Source of the DNA: Calliopsis andreniformis | Lineage: Eukaryota > Arthropoda > Insecta > Hymenoptera > Andrenidae | Length of the DNA stretch: 64,000 bases | NCBI RefSeq assembly: GCF_051401765.1 | Contig: NC_135071.1 | Coordinates: 8,348,961-8,412,960, forward strand | Direction: 5' to 3' | Shown here: piece by piece, positions 1 through 12,338 of the stretch | Numbering within the stretch: the first letter of the stretch is position 1 | Layout of the letters: each line of letters opens with the position of its first letter | The notes under the pieces: generated by a model | The model's database searches: none | The model's input: only the letters and a program-made list of their open reading frames with translations | What the model was told of the DNA's origin: nothing | Translations under genes and position numbers: made by a program

Positions 1-920
1 ATATTTATGTATACAAAATCAGAAGAATAATTTATGTTTTCAGTCCAATATTTGATCAGTTATGTATAAACTTATGTTCAATTATTTACTATTTATGTTT
101 AGAATAATTTGTTTTGCTTTTATAACATAAAATATTATAAACAGAGTAATGCACCTAACATTACCACATACAACCTCTTTTTGAAACACCTCAATGTTGG
201 AAAACAGTTTTTAATTTTTCCATTACAACTGTTTTTTTAATTACTTATAGTTAATATGAATCATAAAATAATTTAAATTGATAACGTTCTATAAAGTTTA
301 TATTTCTAGAAATAACTGTTTTTGTATATAATAAATATTAATTATATTTTGTTATGCATGAACTGTCCCATTTAATATAGTTATTCAGTAGAAATATAAA
401 CAAATTCTTGTAAGTAGATAAAAAATATTTTACGTGGTAATGTTACGTGGATTATGTTGTACACATTTTTAATAAAGTTAACACTTTTACAATACTTCCT
501 TAATCCTAACAATGTTATTATTAGTTACTTGAAAAATATATGACAAAATAAGTACGCTATAAATATATTGAAAATAATTATATTTTACAAATATTTATAT
601 AAAATGGTTATGTATTTAAAGCATCAGTATTTATCTCTTAGTTCTGATATTAAACATTTTCCATTTATATACATTTCCTTTTCTAATTGTTACTTATTTC
701 CTTATATTATTATAGGAATTATTGCTTTTATGATATAGTACTAAAATTCTACAATGCATGTTTTAAACACAGCTTATATTTAAAAATTATTTTGGTTTGG
801 TAGCTATAATTACATTAGTATTTTACATATGCCTGTGTGTGTGATATTTTCTCTTTGAGTCATAGAGGAAAGCATTGCAACGTTTGCCTGCTCAAGCTGC
901 ATTTGAGTTTCACTAAATTG
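1..920. other. Intergenic, 3' of PPOX
   Basis: This is AT-rich spacer downstream of the PPOX stop codon and presumably includes its 3' UTR. I see no coding exon, RNA gene or clear repeat. Confidence 0.5.
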
Positions 921-2577
921 TTATATATTCAAACTGATATCAGAAACAGCTTGTTTTGCTGACAGAATAACATCATTGAGTCCTACACCTTGGTATGAAG
1001 AGCCACACAGCCCTAGAGGAATTTTGTGCGTGGAGATATAATCGCGGATGCGGGTTAAGCGTTGCATGTGACCTACTATGTGCTGCGGAATACAATCCTT
1101 CAGAATGGAAACATTAAATACCTGAGGATCTTCGTTTATTTCTAAGATTTCTCTCACTTGATCGACTGCCACAGTCAACAGATGCTCTTCTGACGAACAT
1201 TTACCGAAGTATTTTTCAAACCATGCCCCTCCCATCATAACTGTTAGTACCTGGATTTTAATAAGTGTATATTTTCAACATTAAGAAGTTTCTCTAGTCG
1301 TATCAGTTATTTGTAAATTATTTAAGTATAAAGAATTATGTATGTCATATTATTAAAAGAATAAAAATTTTTAAATTTGATATGAAAAGCAAAAATAAAT
1401 TGAAGTAAAAAATATGGCAATTGTGAGAGACAAAAAGCAACTAATAAAACTTTCCATTTATACATACTGTTTTTTGAGAATTCTGAGGTAACACACATGA
1501 ATCAAGTATTATTCCAAGAATGGGGATTTCCTCTTTTGGAGCTATGAGTATCCCAAATGCATTTAGTGGTAAAACATTTTGACGAAACTGGAGATTAACT
1601 ACGCCCACTGTTACAGTAGGTATCTCTCTTAATTCTTTAGATAATTGTGGATGTTGTTCTTGTACTAGGTTGGCTAAATCTTTTGCAGGCAAACTTGAAA
1701 TAACATTATAATATTTTTCAATTTTTCCATTTATGGTTAATTCTACATGGTCTTCGTGGAATTTAAGTTGTTCACATTTATGTCCCATTTTTAATTTTAC
1801 TCCACGTTTAGTTACACTATTAGCTAAAGCTTCAGGTAATTGTTCTAGACCTCCTTTCATACCCCATATAGACCAAGATTCTCTTTGAGCTTTATTTACT
1901 AAACTCTTCTGATTATTGTTCACATTTAATATGTTATTTTTTTCAGCCTGATTTTGTTCATTTTTGAACAATTGTCCTAAGGCAAGCCCCTTTATTATAG
2001 AGCCATGTTTTTGTTCAATTTCAAATATTGATTTGGCTAGAGATTTTACACTAATTTTATGTGCATCACCCGCAAAGATTCCACAAACTATTGGACTAAT
2101 TACTTTGTCAGCTACATCTTGGCCCAATCTCCTTGTAACAAAGCTATGTATGCTTTCATCGTCTTTAGAAATCGTTGGTGTATTTATCTCATTCCATATA
2201 ATACTCAATACAGATCGTTTCAGTAATGTATTCTTTCTAATAATACCTATCAGGTTAGTAGGTACTACATGTAGTTGATTGTCTGCATAAATTAGCCGAC
2301 TTTTAACAACAAGATTAGAATTTGTTATAGGAATAATTTTGTCTGATAATCCTAATTGTTCTACTAACTCTAATGTGTTCCTCCCATTTAAACCTTGGAC
2401 TCTGATAGTTCGTGGACCTTGTTCAAAAACTGTTCCATCACGTAGTTTTTTTGAACGTACCCAGCCACCTACACGATTCGAAGCTTCTAATATAGATATG
2501 GAAGCAAGTTTTGAGTTTTCAAGTGCATAGTATGCAGCTGATAAGCCTGACATACCAGCACCCAAAATTGCTGTCAT
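921..2577 (-). CDS. PPOX: Protoporphyrinogen oxidase (two coding exons)
   Basis: This flavoenzyme oxidises protoporphyrinogen IX to protoporphyrin IX, the penultimate step of haem synthesis, at the mitochondrial inner membrane. Coding exons are 2577-1468 and 1250-921, separated by a 217-bp GT-AG intron in phase 0 (donor GTATGT, acceptor CCAG). The product is 479 aa, close to the roughly 477 aa of the human enzyme. The N-terminus carries the dinucleotide-binding glycine motif GAGMSG (residues 6-11), the ribose-binding Glu31 and the RVGGW motif (35-39). Arg56 in QGPRTIR aligns with human Arg59. The C-terminus has the FAD-contacting block GSSYQGVGLND (about 453-463). The start is the first ATG, directly before the glycine motif. 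As is usual for PPOX there is no cleavable targeting peptide. It is divergently arranged with INPP1. No frameshift or missing motif is seen. Confidence 0.96.
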
Positions 2578-4422
2578 TTTAAACTGTATTTCAAACTACT
2601 AACTACAATTATCTGAAGTAAAATATGATTGCTTCTATATTTGTTATTAGTAAGAATTATTCATTAATTAATCAGATACATTTTTGTTACATTCAGTGAT
2701 CTGAGACTTTTTTAATACTTTCCTTAAATATAATAAATAATAAATAACTAAATGTATAGTTTTCGTGTTATGTATATTTTTTACTACCAAGCGTTAACCA
2801 AAGAGTACAAAACAGAGTGGAAGGTCTCGTAAGAAGTCCATATTAAAGAATAAGGCCATTTATCGCGACCTCTGGTGAGCTGGTTGATACATTATTAATT
2901 CCTCCCTTACTGCACTCTCCTCCTTCGATCGCGACTATCACCATCCTCCTTATGCGGGCATTTTTCAATTAATATTACTTTATATTTTCTCAAATTAACA
3001 TGCATACATGCATTCATTTGGTTATTTTGACCAAATTGAACACTGTAAACAACTGTAATTTTAAATAAATAAAGTTATATATGTTATTTTGAAAAAAGAT
3101 AAAATGAAAGTAACACATATCATACACTTAACGGGCGAAAATAAATATTCAGTTATGGTTTACATTAAACAAGTTATCATTTAATAAAATAAAGTAAAAT
3201 GCAAAGACATTTATAATAGGTTACAAATAATAATGACAATTATCTAAAATATCTTTTAATTCTTTTGTTAGATTCATCCGCAGGGTTTACAGTTTTAATG
3301 TCACATCTTACATAACGGGCATACCAATGGCACCGTAAAGTTAAAAATAATTTCCATTTAAAAATTATGATAATACTTACGTTGTCGGATTCGTGGGCAA
3401 TCAAATGCAAAATGCAAAAAAATAAAATGTTTTTATTTGCCCTAGTATTATTCTTGCATATTTTTAATGCACAATATACAGGCATTTTCAAATATTCTGT
3501 TGACAAAAATAACACAAGCGTTGTTACTAATTGTAGATTATAGTAAGTTTTTGCATCTCAGCGTGGGTCAACGTGAGTATGCTGGAATAGTTGAAGCTTT
3601 GGCTCGGCATCATGCTGTTTACGGTCGCGGACCATGTCGCGGCATGGAGCAAACCAAACAGACAAATTTAGTTTTTCACCTAGCTTACTAGCTGGCGCTG
3701 CAAATTTGGCTCCCCTATCTTCCACTCTATGCTATACTCTATGGCATTAGCCGTGTTCGCGGTACAAAAGGGTTATGTCTCCACTTTGAAATCGAATAAG
3801 TGTCGAGCAAATGATTATGTGATATAAATGTATATAAAGGATTGGTGATTTTTATCCTATAGAAACCACGAATTCAAATTTTGTTTGTACTTAATATTTG
3901 CTGAATAAAGTTTCTATAGAAAGTTACAAATTTTAATCTATAATATTATGAATAATCTAACCAAAATTTTCGGATGAACTATTTATATAAAATTTAAACC
4001 CTACATTTTATTAGAAAAATAACAATGAAATAATAAACTCATGTAATAATCACTTCGATCTGGAATACTGCATTATAATTAACTACTGTCATTGTCAATG
4101 AGCGTAATGAGCTATAAACGGATATCCCATCTACTTGCGTCAATCATTAATTATTATGCATGAACAGTTTTGGTATTTTAATATTCTGACAGTAAACACA
4201 TTTGCAGCGAACGTTACAAGACTATGCTAAATTAATGTTTCATAGTTATATAATAAATGTTGTAAGGATTCCCGCCAAAACGGTTTTAGTTAATTTATCG
4301 TGACGAACCATACTTTAACATTGCCTTTGAAATATTTTATTATGATTGTATTCAACAATTTAAGTTTTTAACCGATTACGAATATTATAAATTTGAAGAC
4401 TTGAAATAGTGTATCTATTAAA
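2578..4422. promoter_or_regulatory. Divergent intergenic region PPOX / INPP1
   Basis: This 1.85 kb lies between two divergently transcribed genes and must contain the promoter and 5' UTR of each, or a shared one. Two stretches are richer in CpG than their surroundings, about 2810-2960 and 3550-3790. They are the best candidates for promoter or 5' UTR DNA. The short open frames here have no recognisable domains and I leave them out. No core promoter motif was pinned down. Confidence 0.45.
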
Positions 4423-6138
4423 ATGGAAAACGGCAGTCGATTGTTATCAATTCTTTTGAAAGTTTCGGAAAAAGCGGCAAATATTGCGAGAGCCTGCAGA
4501 CAAAATGATGCCCTTTTTAAATTACTCGTGCAAGAGAAGTCTGAAGAAGAAAAGAATCCACGATTTTTTCAAGATTTCAAAACTTTGGCTGATGTTCTCA
4601 TACAAGAAACAATTAGACATGACATAGAAGTAGAGGTAAGTTAGTAAAATTTATTGTTATATCCTTTACTTTATTTCCTACACTGTAGTTTAATTAACAG
4701 GTAAACAATTATTTTGATAATAGTTGCAAATATTATTCTAGAGCTTTAATTTCATCTAAAAGATGATCTATAATTATTATTAAGATTGTAGTTTATAGAA
4801 TGACATTTATAGAGGATTAGTTTCCAGAATTGGCCAAGGTAGTACAAGGAGAAGAAAATAATATATTTAGCAATGCTATAGGTGAATCTATAGTAGTTGA
4901 AGTTTGTCCTACTATTGAGGAAACAACTCAGTTATTGGCCAAAGTAATGGGCAGTGATGTTACAACTGCAGAACTATTAGCTACTGAGGTTCATAAAGAT
5001 GTTCAATTCTTAGATGTACCAATAGCTGCAGAATTACCTTTGGATTTCAATATTAATGTTGACGATCTTGGAATATGGATAGATCCAATTGGTAAGAAAT
5101 ATATGATTTAACGTAACAATGTTCTAAAGTAGATATATATAATTGAAGAATAGCGTTAATGTAAATGTTTATATTAATACTTAGGAATTTATATGGTAAA
5201 TATACTTATATACTTTTTGATTATTATTTTTCATATTATATAAAGTAATTTTATCTTGTTTTCTTTTATTATTAGTATATTTCGTTGACAATAGCTTCTT
5301 TACAAAAAATATTCTTTTCATGTATAAAGAATTTTTCTTTATCTTCATTCATAAGTATTATATGCCAGGATATTTGTTAAATCTCATGTTTATTTTTTAA
5401 TAAAGTTTAATAAAGCATGTGTGAGAAGAAATTAGTAGAACTTTTGTAGATTCAACTGCAGATTACATAAATGGTGGTGAAAAGGTGGATGATAGGACTG
5501 GTATACACTTGAGTGGCTTACGATGTGTTACAGTCTTAATTGGAGCGTATTTAAAGAACACAGGTATACCAGTTTTGGGAGTAATTAATCAACCATTTTA
5601 TACAAATGTAGATTCACAGTAAGTAAAATGTAGGCAAGTACAGATTACATTCACTAAGTTACGAATATTTAAACATACTTTTTAATTTAACAGGTGGAAA
5701 GGAAACTGTTATTGGGGATTTATAAATAATGGTATCAGAAAATCTTCCGTATCTAAAGAGCCTGACAATAAAAAAGTAGTTGTTCTCAGTAGAGTGGAAG
5801 ATATTAACATAAAATCTAAGTTACTAGATGCTGGTTTTACATTAGTAGAAGCAACTGGTGCTGGTTATAAAATTTTAAGTGTTGCTCTTGGACAAGCTGA
5901 TGCTTATATTTTATCTAAAGGATCTACGTATAAGTGGGATACTTGTGGCCCCCAAGCTCTTTTACGTTCTTTAGATGGGGGTGTTATTGAATTTCAAAGC
6001 TTTATAAGTACTTCTGATTCAAATTATTTGGATATAAAATACATATCCATAACTGGTAATTTTTCAAATAGTAATGGTTTGATTGCATATAGAAACTTTG
6101 AAACTTTGGAAACTTTAAAATCTATCTTATGTGAATAA
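4423..6138 (+). CDS. INPP1: Inositol polyphosphate 1-phosphatase (four coding exons)
   Basis: This Mg-dependent, lithium-sensitive phosphatase removes the 1-phosphate of Ins(1,4)P2 and Ins(1,3,4)P3, feeding inositol recycling in the cytosol. Coding exons are 4423-4635, 4821-5091, 5450-5618 and 5694-6138, all with GT-AG junctions and matching phases, giving 365 aa (the human protein is about 399). The first exon contains the family signature VSEKAANIARACRQ and the metal-site region DFKTLADVLIQE. The second has the adjacent acidic pair Glu82-Glu83. The inositol monophosphatase-superfamily motif WIDPIDST (metal ligands Asp159 and Asp162, plus Thr164) is split across the junction of exons two and three. 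The last exon carries GAGYK and the C-terminal KWDTC motif with the metal ligand near Asp300. The ATG sits in an AAAATGG context. The superfamily is also home to BPNT1 and IMPase, but the N-terminal signature points to INPP1. Confidence 0.95.
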
Positions 6139-8178
6139 TGCATTTTGAATAATATTATCTATCTTATGCAAATGTGCATAATACAATATTATCATTGAAA
6201 TGTTTATAATATTAGAAGAGATTGATTGTTGTTGCATTTGTAAAAATGCAGTTATATTTGTTAGCATAGATTGCTTCTTTTTAACTAAATACTATTAGGT
6301 ACCAAATATATTTATTGTGCATAATATGCATTTTATTAAATCTATAAAACTTTAATTCTATCACATGTTATTTTTTTAAAAAAGTAGCTTTGCACATTGC
6401 AATGGTATACATGAAAGAACTACACGATATATTAAAAAAGAGTCATTCCTCTGTGATATGAAATTGTGTCAAGTTTGTCTTTTTGTGATTCAATTGATTT
6501 TCCGTATTTTATATATTATATAGTTTATATCTATTTGATGCAAATGTATGTATGTAATCCAATACTGACATTTGTAAGACAGGTCTTACAAATTCATAAA
6601 ATAAGCTGATACTATAATCAGAATAAGTGCAATAAACTATAATACTAAGTTAACTTTGACCAAGAATAGTAGAATTCACTACTTCTGTTCTTCTATTTTT
6701 AATTCTGCTACTATTATGCAATACAATAAATGTAATTCCATGTAAAGAATTTTAAAAACTCAACTTTCTTGAGTTTCACGTTTAAACATGATTTCAGCTT
6801 TTAGCAATCTACATTAAATTCCGAATATTATATGGTAAATTATGACTCGTACTTAAGATAAAATAGTTATATAAATTATTTTGTTCATCGCGCGAATACG
6901 ATGTACGAATTCGTAAAACGTGGAAGTTACCGTATTTGTAAATGTACACAGTCAATAAAAGAATATACGAAATAATCACTTCGAAGTATCGATAAAGAAT
7001 TTCGGACAGAATGAAGAATAATTTGAAAATGTTTTAATTTTCACTTACAGCCCTTTATTTCCCTCGTTGACCCTGATGTTTGGTTCATTCATGCTTCACG
7101 CCGTCATTAATTCTCATTACATTTAGATATTTATTACAAAGTCACAATTAACATTTATGAATAAACATACAATATGCTCAAGACACGAACAATTAACAAA
7201 TATAAATGCACTCGCGCACACGGTTATCAAAATATTTTTAACGAACATTCGTTCAAGTTAAAGATACATCATATGTCCGCTTTGATTCAAATGTTGCGAA
7301 GATCAGTTTCATCATGTCGCTCGCGATATTATTTAAAATCATAGAACCTTTGATTACGCGTCAAATTCCAAGTTGGATTTAGAAATTTGTTACGATTTTC
7401 TGAATATGTTTTTTCGACGAACTCTGCGCATTAACTGTTGTATTTGAAATGCACCATTAAAATTTTTATTTATGTTAAACTTGCTCTTTGACATTAAAAA
7501 AAGTTAAAACAAATCGTTCCCGTAAGTTTTTTGGTACACGTTCTTCGAAACTGGATATTTGATTGGCTTTTACTATTCTTTTGTACTTTTTGTTTCGATC
7601 TCCAGATGTCGCTATATTTCCGTTATTTCATAAATTTAAAAATTGCGCGAATTTTAAACGACATCAAATTTGATGTCATATCAAATGTCATATCGTATTT
7701 TTTAAATCGTTTCGACGAATTCAAGTTAGATTGTAATGCAAATTAGTTTAATGTAAATGTAAGAATTATGAAATTTATGATATATATGAACTTTTAAGAA
7801 TTCAACAAATTATTACTCGCTTTAATTATAACTTTTTAAATGATTTCTTTTTGTGAATTGTTCAACATATTGCGGACCAATTTCTTATTTTACAGTGTAT
7901 TGCGTTACATTGATTTTTGTTTTATACTAAGTAAAATTAATGATAAAATACTTCGTTTGCGATATGTAAATTTTTGCAAGAAATCAAGTCAATATAAAGA
8001 AATATATTAAATATAAGTAGAACAGATTGTATAACAAATTTGAGACATTTCTCAGTATAAACTGTTGTGAATTTTTTATAAAATTGATCCTATTTTATCG
8101 TCGTTGCTGACATAAGCGCCTGAAAACCAGATATTTCTTATTCGTTTTGAATTTGATTGTTTTTTGTGTCTTATTATA
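6139..8178. other. Intergenic, INPP1 to foldback element
   Basis: The INPP1 3' UTR probably occupies the first few hundred bases; an AATAAA at 6631 is one possible polyadenylation signal. The rest is AT-rich spacer in which I see no gene. Confidence 0.45.
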
Positions 8179-8876
8179 CAGGGTGTCCCAGCAAACACTG
8201 TACAGTACGTTATTTCTTAAAGTATTAGAGATAAAAAAAAATTGTTTATACAGGATTGCATGGTTCGACGGGGCCAATTTATTAGCGAAGACGAATTTTT
8301 AGTAACATTATTACATGAGATATGATGGTCAAGTTTGGTTTTTTAAATGGAACTATATATTTTTTTACAGATCAATTGATAGTGTGTTTCAAGATGAATC
8401 CAGCGACGTTTAATCTATATACTTTTTTCAATTAATTTTCGAGATATTACGCTTACTTTAGTCGTTTTCGTCGGAAGAGAACCTCAGTATCGGTTTCAAA
8501 GAGTAATGTCTAACACGCGCCATCGGGAGGGAACAATAGATCGCCTGCAGTACCTGCTGGTCAGAAAGGTTTTCTTCTGACGAAAATTACTAAATTTGTA
8601 AGCGCAATATCTCGAAAATTAATTTAAAAAAGTACATAAATTAGACGTCGTTGAATTCGTCTTGAAACACACTATCAACTGATCTGTAAAAAAATATATA
8701 GTTCCATTTAAAAAACCAAACTTGACTATCATATTTCATGTAATAATGTTATAAAAAATTCGCCTTCACCAATAAATTGGCCCCTTCGAACCATGCAATC
8801 CTATATAAACAATTTTTTTTTTATCTCTAATACTTTAGGAATTAACGTACTGTACAGTGTTCGCTAGGACACCCTG
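8179..8876. mobile_element. Foldback MITE with about 305-bp inverted repeats
   Basis: The two halves are near-perfect reverse complements: arms of about 305 bp (8179-8484 and 8564-8876) flank an 80-bp unrelated centre. The ends read CAGGGTGTCC and GGACACCCTG, each flanked by TA, which fits TA-target insertion of the Tc1/mariner type. It has no transposase and is therefore non-autonomous. The arms remain well matched, which suggests a fairly young copy. Confidence 0.88.
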
Positions 8877-9532
8877 TATATAATCGATGTTTTTCCAGTT
8901 TCAAATATTTAAGTCTCCAAAATTTCGTCTTTTAGCAAAGACTAATATAAGTTGTCATCATATTGAGGAATGAAAGAATATATCTAAATTCTAAATTAAA
9001 TTTTGAATACATTTACATAAAAAGATTAGCATATTTATATACAATAATCGTAGTGCTTACAAACGACATCTTAAACAACTTTATCATAAAGCGCGACAAA
9101 TTATAATCCCCAGAGAGAGGGGATTGCAAGTAAAACTTTTGATTTTCTCGTTTCAATATAGTTCATTAAATTTTGAACTTTTCCTCAGCTTCATCCCTGT
9201 GCTTGGAAAATATAATAAAAGATAAATACTAAATACAATTTGAAAATCTTCATACAGATCTATACTCCGATTCAGCTTTCTTTATAAATTATTCTTTATA
9301 TTTTTTATAGAATCCTTAATTTAACATTCTTCTTGTCCTGAGATTTCGAACTCTATTCCTCTTAATAGGCATACTTCACAAATACTGTTCTTGAATCTTC
9401 AATCTGTGATTTCGTAACTTCCTCGTATTTTTAGATATTCTTGTAGTCTTTAAGTTCTTTTACATCTTCCTGTTCTCTACCCTCACGTCTATAACATACG
9501 TTTAGTCATGTTTGTTTCAATTACGAAAAATT
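8877..9532. other. 3' flank / 3' UTR side of the RYamide receptor
   Basis: This AT-rich stretch lies downstream of the receptor stop codon and probably includes its 3' UTR. No further exon is seen. Confidence 0.4.
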
Positions 9533-9732
9533 TTATAATTGTTCCTCCGAGTGGGATTGCAGACACGTAAATTGTCGTTGTAATGGCTGGGCCGTCGGTT
9601 GGAACGAATCATTCCGGAAGCTGGCGCTCCTCGCCGGCGCATTGTGGCTTCCGTTCGTCTTGCGATGGACGCTAATGTACGTTGTACAAGTGTTCATGCG
9701 ATGTAAAACGGAATAATTTGAACCATCGAGCC
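9533..9732 (-). CDS. RYa-R: RYa-R coding exon 6: cytoplasmic C-terminal tail
   Basis: An acceptor with a good pyrimidine tract (ATTTCAG) precedes an open frame that joins exon 5 in the correct phase. It encodes Gly368 and 65 further residues ending in EEQL and TAA. It is clearly GC-richer than its flanks, as expected for coding sequence. The tail holds many Ser and Thr residues (for example TCTTYISVHRKT), plausible sites for kinase and arrestin regulation. It is supported by frame, splice signals and composition. I did not confirm homology, so it is slightly less certain than the TM exons. Confidence 0.82.
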
Positions 9733-12276
9733 CTGAAATACAATGAAAAATTTCTCATGTGTTTTATTAACGTTTGAAAGAAGCTTGAACACATTGACTG
9801 CTATACAAGCAGTGACAAGTTTTACATTATTATGAGTAATATTAACGTATACGATTATAACTGGCATTAACAAAAAATTATAGCGACAGCTAACAAAAAA
9901 TGGAGAATACTATAGAATAAATGCGCAAATGAATGAAAAGTAATTTTTTTTCAATCTAGAATCACTGTCAAAGCGATAGAATATTTTTAATAAATTTAGC
10001 GTAGCAATTAACGTGTTAATCTAACAATAAAAAATGTCCATGCGCCCTCAAAGGAGCTTCCTCTTTTATAATAAAGAAATGGGAAGCTTTAAATTAGGGA
10101 CTTAGTTACCAGCCAAGGGAACTCCAATCATACTAGCGTTGTGATTATTATTATGTCGTCTATCGTTACGAAGAATTCGATGCATCCCAGGTAAGCGGCT
10201 GATTGCAGTTAGGAAGCTGCTTCGGTATTTTGCGTTCATCCAGCAATAGATTACGGGGTTGTAGCAAGAATGCGACATAGCTAACCAATGGAGAGCTGCC
10301 CAAACGAAGGGAAGGGCTGACCACATTCTCAGTGCATCGTTGTTGTGTATTATTAGCTGTAACAGAAATGATTTACTTAATTATTGCTTATTATTAGTAC
10401 AAAATAGAATAAATTTGATGAAAGAGATAGGAAAATTCTATTTTCTATTTTTCTATATAAAATAGAATATTCCTATCTTCTTGATCAGAGACTCTATTTT
10501 ATTATTAATAAGTTTTCTAACGTAGAGTGAAATTGTTTTAGAAGGTATTCTTCTCCGACTTTTGATTTTTATGAATTTTATGAGGAAAAGGAAATACATA
10601 TACAATAGAATATGATACCTTCAAAACTTGTTGAGAGTTCGGTTTAAGATTTTAATAATTTAGAGAATACATATTTCTCCAAATCTGATACTAAAATTAA
10701 CTGAAAATATGTTAATTTTTAATTAAAGAGAATCGTTTACGTTTTCCTTGAATTTTGGTTGCGTAGTTGTCTAAAAAGAATATACACAAAATTGCAAATG
10801 GACGACCATTAGCAAAACATGTATACCTAAAATTTTAATTTCTGGTGAAATGGAGAATAGAATGTAGTGAACATATTATATAAACTTTAAACCTATATTT
10901 AAATTTGAAATCATGTTTAATTTTTAAATCTTTTTTATAAAGTATTCTTAAAAAAAAGGAATATTGTTTTTTTCGTTTGTTAATGAGAATACCCTTATAA
11001 AAGATCGACAAAAAAATCGTTTGTATTGCAGAATACTTTGTCTTATAAAAAATGGTCTATATAGAAATTATAAAAATATACAGTGAATATCGAGATAGTT
11101 AAAATGCAATGAAAAAAGAAAGCCACAATGAAACAAGTGGATACGAGCAGTATTTGGCCAGACGCGACTCCACAGGAGTCCCTTATATTCGTTCGTTAGT
11201 TAAAAAAAATTGGATTCATTTATTCGAAAATAATTGCTTACTTTCAAATAAAATTTTATGTTCTACGTAATATAATTGTTCTTGTTATTAATTTGAAATG
11301 TCAATTACACTGTCGGCAGTTTCCACGAACCTTTTGTGTCAAAGATAACGAAACAGCCCACACAAATTGCCTATCTATAAATTGAATTCAAAATGTGTTG
11401 TTCATTTTAGTGAATAGCCGATAACAGAGCTGTATTCCATGTAATCAATGTTTTCTAGTTATTTATACGATGAATGCAATATATTCACACCAAATGATTC
11501 TATTTAAAATATACGGAAATTGAATCACTTACATTCAGTATATTGAGTGGGAGCCAACAGATAGTGAACACTATTACAACAGTCATCATCATTTTCACCA
11601 TCTGAAACATGTGAGGTAACGTACAAATATTAATCTCAATATTTTATTCTCAATGTTCCGTGATTTAAATTGTTTGCAATAACTAATATTGCTTAAGTCA
11701 CTTTTTGTTAATATTAATTACAGCAATGGTGATAAGGAATTGATAAAAATCAACGTTTTAGTGCTTAGAAGATTAATCAAAATAATAATAAGAAACAATT
11801 AAAATATCAAGTTCGTATTACGTATACATTATAATATAAATATTTAAATTTAGCTTTTATTTAATTAAATTTTTTCTTCTCAATTGCAAAATTACATTCT
11901 TTTCCTTGTTTTAAATAAAAACGTTCAGCTAAAAGTGTTAATATTTTTTAGCAGTAGCATCGGTAAACGGACGCTGAAAATGCACGATGAAATATGAGAA
12001 AAACGTGTAACTGACCGAAATATGGTCTGGACGTAAGTCACGACGAAGCCCTATTTTTTGTTAGGATGAACACGCATATAATGTTAACGTGAATATCCTG
12101 CGGTCAGTTTAGTGTGAACTTATTTTACGGTATGGTCAGCGGCTACGTCTAGTAATGCATGTTTCAGCACACATAACAGTATCGTTTCCATCAGGAAATT
12201 TCTAACCGTGATGGATTACGGTTTAATTCGCCAACGTTTTTCAAAGAACTCAATCATTTTGCACAATAAGGCAGGA

Positions 12277-12338
<62 letters not shown>

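Noticed and set aside
1964..2530. Plus-strand open frames opposite PPOX
   Set aside because: They lie antisense to well-supported PPOX coding sequence and show no domain. They are shadows of the real gene.
10102..10109. Receptor ending at the TAA at 10104-10102
   Set aside because: It is possible by intron retention, but the GTAACT donor and an in-phase downstream exon make the spliced form the better main model.
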